A stretch of DNA of 64,000 nt. It comes from Teratosphaeria epicoccoides (Eukaryota; Ascomycota; Dothideomycetes; Mycosphaerellales; Teratosphaeriaceae). Shown here one piece after another: positions 10,335-19,398 of this stretch; within the stretch, counting starts at the first letter, position 1, and each line of letters starts with the position of its first letter. A model generated the notes under the pieces. The model was not told where the DNA came from, made no database searches, and saw only the letters and a program-made list of their open reading frames with translations. The DNA lies in NCBI GenBank assembly GCA_021401465.1, contig JADDMT010000011.1, positions 1 to 64,000 on the forward strand, in the 5' to 3' direction. A program made the position numbers and the translations under genes.

Positions 10335-11935
10335 AGATCGCGACTTCTTTCTCGGGCGCCAAGGGCGAATTGGACGATATGTGCTCCTGATCAGCACACG
10401 GAGAGGCCTGCTTTTTGGGACCCACTTCTGGAATGTTATTGGCAGCGCATTCGATACAGCGAGGAGAATCCAGAGAACACAGTGATGCGACAATGACTTG
10501 GAATGTGTTACGCAATGTCAAAACGGCACGAGCGAGGGCATCAGCGAGCAGGATCGGCGCGGAGTCTGGGTGTACTGAACGATGGGACTAGGCTGGGACC
10601 AGAATGCTTTGCTCGATCGCTCGATCGGTGGTTCTTCTTCCCATCGCAGAACAGCCAGCCAGACCAGCGCCCGAACCACTCAAGTCCGCGACGCGAACCT
10701 CACGTTCCCAGACCCTTGTCACTGAAAGCTCTTCTGGTAATCTTCCTACGCCTCTGATGATGCGCGTCATCCGCCGTGAGAATGCTGTCAACGCCGTTGG
10801 GCGGCGCCGCATTGCCTCGCCTCGCCTGACGCGGCTTTGGCTGTGCTGTTCTCTTGGCCAAGGACTCCTTGCCAGCTCTGTCGGCTTCCGGCACGACTGG
10901 AGGCATCCGGTGCAAGTCGCACGGCCGGGTCGTCGGTTTGGTGGAGAGCAGGGTGGACGAAGGGAGTCGGTGCCTGTCATTGTGGTGCGGGTGAATGGAG
11001 GTCTGGACCATGCTCTGAGCGGTGGGTCCGGGAATTTGGGGGACAGGGCTAAAGCTTACAGCGTGGGTTGATGAGCCGATATTATTCGGCGAATGCCAGC
11101 GTGAAGAAGGAAAAGTGCGATGCTCCACGGACCTCGCTGGAGCGATATCAAGTTGTGGGGTCGGGAGATCCGGAGGGTCAAAACATCTTGCTTGGGGCTA
11201 TTCTGGTAGAGGTAGAGTAGGCAGTGAAAAGGTCGATACCACACGACTGCGGCGAATGATTACCTTCTGCTACCTTCAGACCTTCGTTGCACAATCTCCT
11301 GTCACGGTCGTGTGAAACGTGGTGCATCTTACAAGGTTCAGCGTTCTAATTGAGCCAAGGAGGCCATTGTGATAAGGCGTGCTAAATTGGAGCGTCGCTG
11401 GCTGCAATTGGCAGCGGTCAGAGAATTGGCTCGTTGTCTTGCTCTGTGATAGCGCAGCCGAGCCGCTCAGAGCGTGGTGTGACCGCAACCTCGCAAGCCG
11501 TATGGTAAGCTTGAAGACAACCTGGGACCTCTGCTCTGCGCCGAGCGCAACCTGTACACACTCTACCTCTCCGGAGACATCGAGCCGTGTAAGCCATGCT
11601 TTGGTGTAGCAAGACTTCTTGGAAGGGACAACGTCCGGGAAACTTCCACAGCATCCGCCTTGGTCCCGGACGGAGTCGAGATGTATCCTTTGGAATAAAG
11701 CACAGATCCGCACCGAGAAAGTGGGGCAGAAAGGCTGAATAGAAAGGCTGTGAAGTGCTTGATTTTGCATCAACTATAGACGTCGCTCCATAGGGTATGA
11801 AGAAGGCGGACGTATATGCTCGTGATGCTTGGCGTGCGATTGGAAGGAGAAGTGAGAGAGATGAAGAAAAGTGTGCTGGCGCTGGGCCCGCAGGTATGGT
11901 AGATGCTGTCGGACTATGTCGACAAGCCATATCGT
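10335..11935. other. Long intergenic region, 1.6 kb
   Basis: It separates the 3' ends of the Zn2Cys6 gene and the NUG1-like gene. Apart from one weak minus-strand candidate (10700-11011) I see no coding sequence, tRNA or transposon trace. The short open frames on both strands overlap one another and have no family resemblance. Confidence 0.5.
10700..11011 (-). CDS. Weak candidate small protein
   Basis: An open frame of 103 aa from ATG at 11011. The second half (segments ADRAGKESLAKRTA and NGVDSILTADDAHHQRRRK) has a plausible charged composition without repeats. A GTGAGG motif overlapping the stop could be a donor site to a further exon. I recognise no family. It may be chance. Confidence 0.25.
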   Translation of the reverse strand: MVQTSIHPHHNDRHRLPSSTLLSTKPTTRPCDLHRMPPVVPEADRAGKESLAKRTAQPKPRQARRGNAAPPNGVDSILTADDAHHQRRRKITRRAFSDKGLGT

Positions 11936-12886
11936 CTAGGTCATGGCCGTCGGCTCGCACGCCTCAGCGATCCCATCACCAAACAGCCCCTCGATCCTGA
12001 AGGGTGCAGCCATCTGGGCGACAATCTGCACTTCGCTCTTATTGCCAGCCTTCTTCGCAGATGCCGCCACGTTCTCGACAGCTGGTAAATGCAACCTCTC
12101 CTGGTTCAAATCATCCAGTACAGTCAAAGCGGCAGCATTCAAATTCGGCACACCGCCCCTGCCCAATCGCCCTCGCTTTCTCGCTACCTCGACCAGGAAT
12201 CTCGAAGTCGTATCACTGCCGGCTGTGACCAGAGGAGGGAGGTTGTAATGGTCTGTGAGCCGCTGCATGCCGTCCGTGGTTTTCTGCATGCGGTCTAGTA
12301 ACGCTGAGACCGCTGTGATGGGATCTGCAAGGGCTTGTTTGGGTAGTGCTTTCTTGGGGGCCTGGCCGGGTGCCGACGTGGTGGCGTCGTCTACGCCGTC
12401 CCACTCGTCATCATCTTGTTCGTCTTCGTCGTCATCACCGTCGTCATCGTCTTTCGAGTAGGCTGATGCTCGTGCCTGTGCGGATGCGAGTAATGCAGCC
12501 ATGGGGTTGCTCTCGTCCTGCACCTCCATCTCATCATGCTCTTCGATAGAATCGCGATCTATCAGGCCGTCCTCATCCTCGTCGTCCTCGGGCGCTGGCA
12601 CAGACACTGCATTCACAGCAGTGCCCTGCCTCTGCGCCTTTGCGGTCTCTCGTCTCTTCTGGTGCTCCTCTGCCTTCCTGCGCTTGTTCTCCTCGATCTC
12701 CGCGAGAATCCTGTCTTTGTATGGGAAGAGGTTGGGGATGCCCGGGTCCTTCTTCAGTCGCGAGCGCCATTGCGGCTTCTTCTTCGCCTCTCTCCGCTCT
12801 TTCCGTTGCTTGGCGGCTGACTTCTTCTGGATCTTGTGCCTGAGGCGCACGGGTACCCGTTTGGAGATGGGCTTGCCGACCTTCAT
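11936..12886 (-). CDS. NUG1/GNL3-like protein lacking the GTPase domain
   Basis: Single exon, 316 aa. The N-terminus is a GN3L_Grn1 domain (MKVGKPISKRVPVRLRHKI; PQWRSRLKKDPGIPNLFPYK), followed by an acidic linker with NPMAALLASAQARA. In NUG1/Grn1/nucleostemin a circularly permuted GTPase should come next (NKID, then a GYPNVGKS P-loop, then DSPG). None of these motifs is present. The sequence passes directly from the acidic linker through APKKALPKQALADPITAVSA into the family's C-terminal domain (FLVEVARKRGRLGRGGVPNL; FRIEGLFGDG). Full family members are about 520-600 aa, so roughly 200-270 residues are missing in frame. Normal members export pre-60S particles. The upstream open frame has no better start than ATG 12886. 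Domain identities are clear; function without GTPase is unknown. Confidence 0.85.
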   Translation of the reverse strand: MKVGKPISKRVPVRLRHKIQKKSAAKQRKERREAKKKPQWRSRLKKDPGIPNLFPYKDRILAEIEENKRRKAEEHQKRRETAKAQRQGTAVNAVSVPAPEDDEDEDGLIDRDSIEEHDEMEVQDESNPMAALLASAQARASAYSKDDDDGDDDEDEQDDDEWDGVDDATTSAPGQAPKKALPKQALADPITAVSALLDRMQKTTDGMQRLTDHYNLPPLVTAGSDTTSRFLVEVARKRGRLGRGGVPNLNAAALTVLDDLNQERLHLPAVENVAASAKKAGNKSEVQIVAQMAAPFRIEGLFGDGIAEACEPTAMT

Positions 12887-13319
12887 CTTGCACGTGGCTG
12901 ATGACTCCAGGCGGTGTGGACGTGGGGGAAGGCGCGACTGGAGAAATGCGACGATGATGGATTTTCGGGAAAGACCGCGGGCCAGTTCCGTTGTCGACTT
13001 TTGACCATCACACACAACTTCTTCCCGATGCCACATTGAGCGACGGAGGTACCTCCTACCCCTTGTACCTCCTGCGCCAAGTAGAGCGCGAGTGGAAATG
13101 CTCGTCTCGGACTCGGGTGACTCAGCGAGCCCAGTCCTCCTCGTCGCCTGGTCTGTGCGGCTCAGTGAATGACGGAGATCCAGCCATGATCCATCCGTGC
13201 CTTCCGTCTTGGGTGCCGTCCGTGTCGCACCGGACATTCATCTCCCGCAACATGCATGTGCGCTCGCATCTAGCTTCCACCTCCAGCCCCGTCAGTCGCT
13301 CCACCACCACAGCGTCACA
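12887..13319. promoter_or_regulatory. Divergent promoter, NUG1-like / sterol reductase-like
   Basis: 433 bp between the start codons at 12886 (-) and 13320 (+). Both flanking frames stay open into this region but contain no further in-frame ATG of value. It is interpreted as promoter and leaders. Confidence 0.45.
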
Positions 13320-14822
13320 ATGGAGCAACATCAGAAGGCAGTAGCCGCCATCTCCCTCCAAATCTCCCATTGTTTCTTCCAGACGCAAACACCTTTTCGG
13401 ATCTACCATGGCTCCACCAACTCCACCAAGAATCACAAGGTCGACCCGGCCCGCATGGTAGATACTAGCCATCTGAACCATGTGCTCAGAGTCGACAGAG
13501 CAACGATGACGTGTCTGGTCGAGCCCAATGTGCCAATGGACCAGTTGGTCGATGCGACCATTCCTCATGGTCTGGTCCCAAAAGTCGTCATGGAATTCCC
13601 CGGCATCACCACGGGAGGGGGCTTTGCTGGTACAGCCGGCGAGAGCAGCGGCTTCAAATATGGGTTTTTTGATGACACTGTCAACTGCCTCGAGATGGTG
13701 CTTGCCACAGGGCAAGTGGTGGAAGTCAGCAGAGACGTCCGAGGTGACCTGTTCAACGGTGCTGCTGGCGGGTTCGGAACGCTGGGCGTCACGACGCTGT
13801 TGGAGCTGCAGTTGATTGAAGCGAAGGAATTCGTCGAGCTCACTTATCATCCAACGCGATTCACAAAAGAGGCTATAACGAAGTTGAAAGACGTATGCTC
13901 GTCAGGACTGTACGACTACGTGGACGGCATTCTATTCGGACCTGACCACGGAGCTGTGATCACTGGTCGTCTGACCGACTCTTTGCAACCCGGAACAACA
14001 CTCCAACATTTCTCTCGAGCACACGACCCCTGGCACTACATCCACGTCGAACGCTCCACAAGACATGCCTCCGAACCCGCAACCTTCGCCACCCCACTCC
14101 GAGACTACCTCTTCCGCTACGACCGCGGCGCCTTCTGGACCGGGAAATACGCCTACAAATACTTCCTCACCCCGTTCAACCGCATCACGCGCTACCTCCT
14201 CGACTACTTCATGCACACGCGAGTCATGTACCACGCCCTCCACGCCTCGGGCCACTCGAAGAAGTACATGATACAAGACCTCCTCATCCCCGCCGACCAC
14301 GCAGAAGACTTTATCAAATTCGTCGAGCAGAAGTTCGGCTTCTGGCCGCTGTGGCTGTGCCCGTTCCAAGTCCCAGCTGGCAAAGAGATCTCCTTGCATC
14401 CGCGCCTCCCGCCACTCTCGGAGTCTGAAATCAAATCAGGCGGCCGCGATTTCGTCAATGTAGGCGTCTGGGGCCCTGGCTCGACTTCCTACCCTGAGTT
14501 CGTGCAGCAGAACCGGGATCTGGAGCAGAAAGTGCAGGCGCTGGGCGGCGTGAAGTGGTTGTATGCGCAAGCGTACTATACAGAGGAGGAGATGTGGTCG
14601 ATTTATGACAAGGAGTGGTACGATGGGTTGAGGCAGAAGTATGGCGCCCAGTATTTGCCTACGGTGTATGAGAAGGTGAGAGTGGATTTATCGAGGATGG
14701 ATGAGGATAAGGAAACTTGGGTAGGCTGGGTGAAATATCAGGCGTGGAATATGTGGCCGGTGAGCGGGTTGTATGGCGTTGCGAAGACGTTATGGGAGAG
14801 TGATTATTTGATGAAGAAGTAA
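13320..14822 (+). CDS. Delta(24)-sterol reductase-like FAD oxidoreductase (DHCR24/DIM family)
   Basis: Single exon, 500 aa. The N-terminal half is a PCMH-type FAD-binding domain: LRVDRATMTCLVEPNVPMDQ, VVMEFPGITTGGGFAGTAGE, SSGFKYGFFDDTVNCLEMVL, then GGFGTLGVTTLLELQLI. This order and wording match DHCR24/DIMINUTO proteins, which reduce the sterol side-chain double bond using NADPH and FAD. The C-terminal half (YKYFLTPFNRITRYLLDY; SLHPRLPPLSESE) also fits. Main fungal ergosterol synthesis uses Erg4 at C24(28), so the substrate here is uncertain. The first ATG in the frame is 13320; earlier in-frame codons include only GTG. It is divergent from the NUG1-like gene and convergent with INO1. Confidence 0.85.
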   Translation: MEQHQKAVAAISLQISHCFFQTQTPFRIYHGSTNSTKNHKVDPARMVDTSHLNHVLRVDRATMTCLVEPNVPMDQLVDATIPHGLVPKVVMEFPGITTGGGFAGTAGESSGFKYGFFDDTVNCLEMVLATGQVVEVSRDVRGDLFNGAAGGFGTLGVTTLLELQLIEAKEFVELTYHPTRFTKEAITKLKDVCSSGLYDYVDGILFGPDHGAVITGRLTDSLQPGTTLQHFSRAHDPWHYIHVERSTRHASEPATFATPLRDYLFRYDRGAFWTGKYAYKYFLTPFNRITRYLLDYFMHTRVMYHALHASGHSKKYMIQDLLIPADHAEDFIKFVEQKFGFWPLWLCPFQVPAGKEISLHPRLPPLSESEIKSGGRDFVNVGVWGPGSTSYPEFVQQNRDLEQKVQALGGVKWLYAQAYYTEEEMWSIYDKEWYDGLRQKYGAQYLPTVYEKVRVDLSRMDEDKETWVGWVKYQAWNMWPVSGLYGVAKTLWESDYLMKK

Positions 14823-14974
14823 GAGACGGGGTGGCGATGAGTCGTGGTCAGTGGCTAGGTAGCCGAGGATGCGGAAGCAGATGCGCTATAGACCTAGATG
14901 CGCGCTCTACATGGAGCCGTTTATCGCAAGCACAACATGCCCATTGCAATGCAGCAGAGATCGCCCTCGACTTC

Positions 14975-15342
14975 TCAAAACAGCTTATGTTCCAACGTCA
15001 TATCACTCTCCGGCTCCAACCCCACACAAGCCCTCATGATGTTCACCAACGCACTCTTCTGCTTCGCCAGCGCATTCACCACCGGCGTCCCCGGCGGCGT
15101 CAACGGCGCTTTGAGCATATAGCTCAACACCGACAACACGGAATGGAAACTCTTCCATTCCGCCTCGCCCTCACGTCGCCATTGTATGCGTGTAAAGAGT
15201 TCCGCGATGAGCACCAAGTCGATGATGAGAGGAGATGCGAGGAGCGAGTCTTCGCAGACATTGAAGAGGGAGATGGTTTGGTGGCCGCCGAGGAAGATCT
15301 GTGCGGGATGGTGTCAGTGAGGTAGAATTGGAGACGGGCATG

Positions 15343-15374
<32 letters not shown>

Positions 15375-16677
15375 CGGTTACTTCGGCGTAGTACTCGTCT
15401 AGCGCGCGCTTGTTGTCGCCGACGGCAGGCATGTATTTAATCACGACGCAGTGGTCTGGATGTTCACCTTCTTTGTACAAGACGGAGTTTGCGGCAACCA
15501 TGTCGTCTACGACGTTCGATTTACTAATCTCCTTGCTGCGGAACTGTTTCTGGGAGGACAGGTTCTTGCCGTCGTTGTTACCCAGGTGGTTGTAGGAAGC
15601 GATGCTTGTGAGTTTGATTCCCGCGTTGATGAGGAAGTCTACGAGCGCGGACTTCATTTTCGTCTGCCCGGACTTGAAGTCGTCACCACTTAGGAACGCA
15701 TTGTGCTTTTCTGCTAATTGGATGCAGCCAGGCACGAAAGTGTTTTGGGGCGAGCCGTTGATGAAGGGTGCATTCTCGAGAATCGATGCGACGGCGAAGA
15801 CGGTCGAGGGCGCGATCTCTTCGTGGCCGGATTTTATGGCGGAGAGGAGATTGTCCGCGGTGTCGTTGACGCCAGGGAGGATTTCGGCGTACCGTTCTGT
15901 GTTGGCGGTCCAGAGGACGATGACTTTGTCGAGAGCATTGGAGGCTTTGAAGGTGCGGATGTCGTTGCGAAGGTGCTCTACGTGGTCCCAGCTGGCTTTG
16001 CAGCCGGGGATGATGTTGTCTGCACGGTCTTCTTGGTTCGCGGCAATGAAGTCGGGGTAGTAGATTGATGGCAGTGGCTTCATGCTGGCCAGTTCCTTCC
16101 GGACCATCTGCTTGAGGGTTGGCTCGAGGACTTGAGCTCTGTCGGCGGCGGCAGCGAGGTCGAGACCGCTGATGTCCCAGCCACCGAGCATCAGATCGTT
16201 AGGATGGGCCATAGGAAGCAGATTTTGGAGAGGAATGTTTACATCCTTGCCTGTCTTGGCGTCCGTGCCGAGTTTGACAGTCGAAGCCATCACGATCGAG
16301 CCATAGTAGTTTGCGTCTCGTGGTCCTTCTCGAGTCTCCCAGGTGAGGTTGCGGCGATTGGCGAGGATGCCTGCGGTCACCGTGGAGCCGTTGTTGCCGC
16401 CCCAGCCAACGAGCATGACACCGACCTTGCCGACCTTCCGTTCGGTCTTGAAGTCGTAATTGGACTCTTTGGGTATGGCGGTGACTTTGCCATCGGTGTA
16501 TGAGACATCAGTGGTTCGGTACGTGTATCTGCTTGTAATGTCGTTGGAGTTGTAGGTCACGCGCGGAGAATTAACGGTGAAGTGCTTGGCATTGTAGGCG
16601 ACGGTTGAGCTGGGGTTGGAGGACCCATTGGCGTGTGTATCGGCATGTCCGTTGGAGTCGTCTGCGTGGGGAGCCAT
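14975..16677 (-). CDS. INO1: Inositol-3-phosphate synthase
   Basis: Two exons, 15382-16677 and 14975-15298, intron 15299-15381; 539 aa. It converts glucose-6-phosphate to 1-L-myo-inositol-1-phosphate with NAD, the first step of inositol and phosphatidylinositol synthesis in the cytosol. Key segments are the NAD-binding GWGGNNGSTVTAGILANRR, then MLGGWDISGLDL, LWTANTERYAEI and SYNHLGNNDGKNLSSQKQFR. After the intron IFLGGHQTISLFNVCEDSLL completes the active-site region. The intron (GTAACC...CACAG) contains a run of 30 C in the sense strand. I chose MAPHAD at 16677 as the start because fungal Ino1 proteins begin similarly; an in-frame ATG at 16716 would add 13 residues. Confidence 0.95.
15345..15374. 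repeat. Homopolymer G30 inside the INO1 intron
   Basis: Thirty consecutive G on the plus strand, C on the INO1 sense strand, fully inside the 83-bp intron and ending 7 bp from the donor site. It is a mononucleotide tract expected to be length-unstable and hard to sequence. Confidence 0.95.
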
Positions 16678-18363
16678 TGTAGCGTTACTAGAAGCGGGCG
16701 TCAGCGTCAGGTCCATCTCATGAAGTGCTCGTAAGGTCTGATATCGCTGGACAAAGAGCCCGGCAGCTCCAAGTCAAGACTGCATCCTCTTCTGGCCTCC
16801 AGCGTGAAGACGTCCTCGCTAGGGTATCTGATTGCAACGATCTCACGGTACATGGAACCCATGGACCATAGCGGAATCGGGACACAAATAAGTTACCTGA
16901 TGACCTTTTCTTGAACAGGTCGCTTGTCGTCAGCTGTCCGCAGATCGATCGCTATCGTCCACAAAAACGCCGAAGTGTGTGAGGAGTTGAAGAAAGCAGT
17001 ATAGACACAAGAGAAAAGACGGAAAGAAAGCAAGGTGGGAAAGCTGCCAACTTATGTTTACTTCCCACCGCCATTTCCGAAGCACTGCATTATCGCGCGA
17101 TCCCGGCTGCATGCGGGAAAGCTGGTTCGATCCTGATTGCGACCAAATGAGAGCTTTGTTAGTTGGAGAGCACTAGGCGATATGTTGTTGCTCATGGAGG
17201 TATTGTCGAGCTGTATTGCCTCCGGCCGGAGAATCAGTTGATCCTGACCGCTAGCGCCTTTCGCCTGACCCTGAGACCCTCTGGGAAGGCGAATGGTGGA
17301 TGATAATATGATTGCTAGCAGGGAGCCAGGGTGAGCGAGGGACCATGCCGTCTTCCTTGGTTCTCGGGCTGCTGTCGGTCAGGTTGGCCATTGACTAACT
17401 CGTCCTTCGATGATCCTCTCTGAATGTCCACGACCATCGTCAAGAGCCTGGACAGCATTCCCCACACTGACACGACTATGCGAGCACGCACCCGTCAGCA
17501 TTCTGTCGTCAAGCTGAGATTGCAGGAGGCTCTCATCAAGATGCTTGGGAGCTGTTTCGAGTCTGCCATGATGAAATTTGGTCGATACGTGAGTATACAT
17601 CGCTTCAGAGAATCGAAAGAGCTTTCCAAGATGGCAACGGCTGGCTCCTCCGAAGTCCCTGCAGGCTGCAGCAATCGATCCGGTCGCTTGGAATAGAGCG
17701 CCGTTGACAGCATTACGTACTCTCAAGCTACATGTACTACTGTAGCCTGTAGGTCTCTCTGCGCCCTTTGCACCCAAAATCCGGTTCAGGAGATCAAAGA
17801 AGAGGGTGCAAGACCATGTCTCGACGAATTAGCGGGCCCGTTTGGGTGGCGGAAGCTGGAATGTGCTTGTAGTCTTTATTGAGGAAGTGGAAGCTTCCTA
17901 CGGCTCCCGAACGCGCGACTCCGTGTCGCAGATTCGACGCGTGAGAGTAGCTCTATTTTAATATCGACAGCTGGCCTAGGTCGAGGTGGAGGCCTTTCGT
18001 TGGGGCGGCCAGCGGCGAAGTCATCGATGCAAGCATCATGTAACGCATGGCTGAATGACACACACAAATTGGACACGACCATCACGTCGGTCGCCAATCA
18101 GAGGCGCCCGTTATTCTGGTCAATATAAGGTAGTGGAGTAAAAAACGCCTGCTCCAGGTCCATGCACCTATCAGGGTTAATGGAAACGGTCAAGGCGTCT
18201 GATCTTAAAGCAAAGTGCTTCCCCTTCGTGCCGACTGCTGCATACTTCTCCTCCCACATTCGTTTTCCGCTTGTTGTCTAGCAGTACTTGACCGCTCATC
18301 TGTTTCACTCTTTGCAGACCAAACGACTATCACTTCATCAAGCACCCATTCACCTACAACAAG
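16678..18363. other. Long intergenic region with the INO1 promoter
   Basis: 1.7 kb between divergent INO1 and the GPI-type protein gene. A short minus frame (16930-17112) in the INO1 upstream region is probably leader sequence or chance. A CT-rich and TATA-containing stretch precedes 18364. I could not find a clear inositol-response element and see no other gene. Confidence 0.5.
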
Positions 18364-19049
18364 ATGCGTTCCGCTATTTTCGCCGTACCGCTGGTGGCCG
18401 CGTACGCCCATGCGCAAGAGTCCAGCGCCGCGAACGGAACGACGGTCAGTATCAGGGTGTCAAAAGTCCACGACTTCCTCTGTATCCACTGACGTGTCGA
18501 TAGACAATCGTGGTCGAGTCTGGCTCCACTTCAGTGACATCCACATACACCTACAGCAATGACGAGACCAAATATCTCACCCAGACGAACTCTCTGGGCG
18601 TCGTTACTGGCATGCCCACTCTGCCTGCTGGCGTAACTAGCCAGCCTGCCGTGGCTACGATTCCTGCCGGCCTACCCACAGGCGTAACAGACCTTGTCTA
18701 CAACGCTACTGGCGGGGTCCTCAAGACATTTACCGTTTCGGTGGGCTCCTCCACAACCGTTGTCCTCGGCGAAAGCGACGCCGTTACCACGGGCACTTCT
18801 GCAGGTGTTGGCGGTGGCTCGACGATCACTACCAGCGCATCTGCTTCGACTGGCGCTGCCGGATCGTCTGGTTCGACTGGCGCTGCCGGATCATCTGGTT
18901 CATCTGGCTCTACAAGTGGAACTGCGACTCGCTCCAGCACTGGCACTTCCACCGCCGCATCTTCATCCTCCTCTGCTGCCGCGGCCCACGTTGAGATGGC
19001 GTCTGCGGGTCTGTTTGGCCTGTTCGCCTTCCTCGCTGCTTTATTGTAA
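18364..19049 (+). CDS. Small Ser/Thr-rich GPI-anchored-type surface protein
   Basis: Two exons, 18364-18444 and 18504-19049 (intron 18445-18503), 208 aa. Exon 1 encodes a signal peptide (MRSAIFAVPLVAAYAHAQ). The body is Thr/Ser/Gly-rich, with Thr-Val runs and two copies of a GSTGAAGSS-type repeat encoded by a 27-nt unit near 18846-18900. The C-terminus ends in a hydrophobic tail (GLFGLFAFLAALL) after an Ala/Ser linker, as in GPI-attachment signals. It is therefore probably secreted, heavily O-glycosylated and held at the membrane or wall. No enzyme domain is visible and the specific role is unknown. All features agree with the two-exon model; the second exon alone would lack the signal peptide. 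Confidence 0.8.
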
Positions 19050-19398
19050 AAGTTGAAAGAGACGCGTCACAATACAAGTCATCGTACAGGGCAGGAACAG
19101 GACTCTGTGGATATGATATGTAATGCGTTTAAGCCTGGATGGCGTTTTGTCGGAAGGCACCAATACCTAGCGATGCGGTTATGTACATGCGTAGCTTCGC
19201 GCGCTTGAAGTAGTAATGTATTTACATCCACTGTCCTCAGGCATGACTCCAAGATTCGTTTCATCTGTGAGCCCGTTTCGACAACAACCTGGGACCCAGG
19301 CCCCAGGCTACTGCAAGGTACCCGGCAGAGCCCCGCTTCTGTTGCGTTATTACCAGGGCCCTGAGAGCGTCAACAAACATCGCAGCTGAAGACATCAT
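19050..19398. other. Intergenic region upstream of DPP3
   Basis: 349 bp holding the 3' end of the GPI-type gene and the promoter of the dipeptidyl peptidase gene. No coding or RNA feature seen. Confidence 0.5.

Noticed and set aside
13197..13319. Extended N-terminus of the sterol reductase-like protein
   Set aside because: The frame is open upstream but begins with GTG; the first ATG is 13320 and family alignment does not need the extension.
16930..17112. Short minus-strand frame upstream of INO1
   Set aside because: 60 codons with no family resemblance and no splice link to INO1; more likely promoter or leader sequence.
17118..17135. T-loop-like GGTTCGATCC, suggesting a tRNA
   Set aside because: No matching A box, acceptor stem or anticodon arm could be found in the preceding 75 bp.
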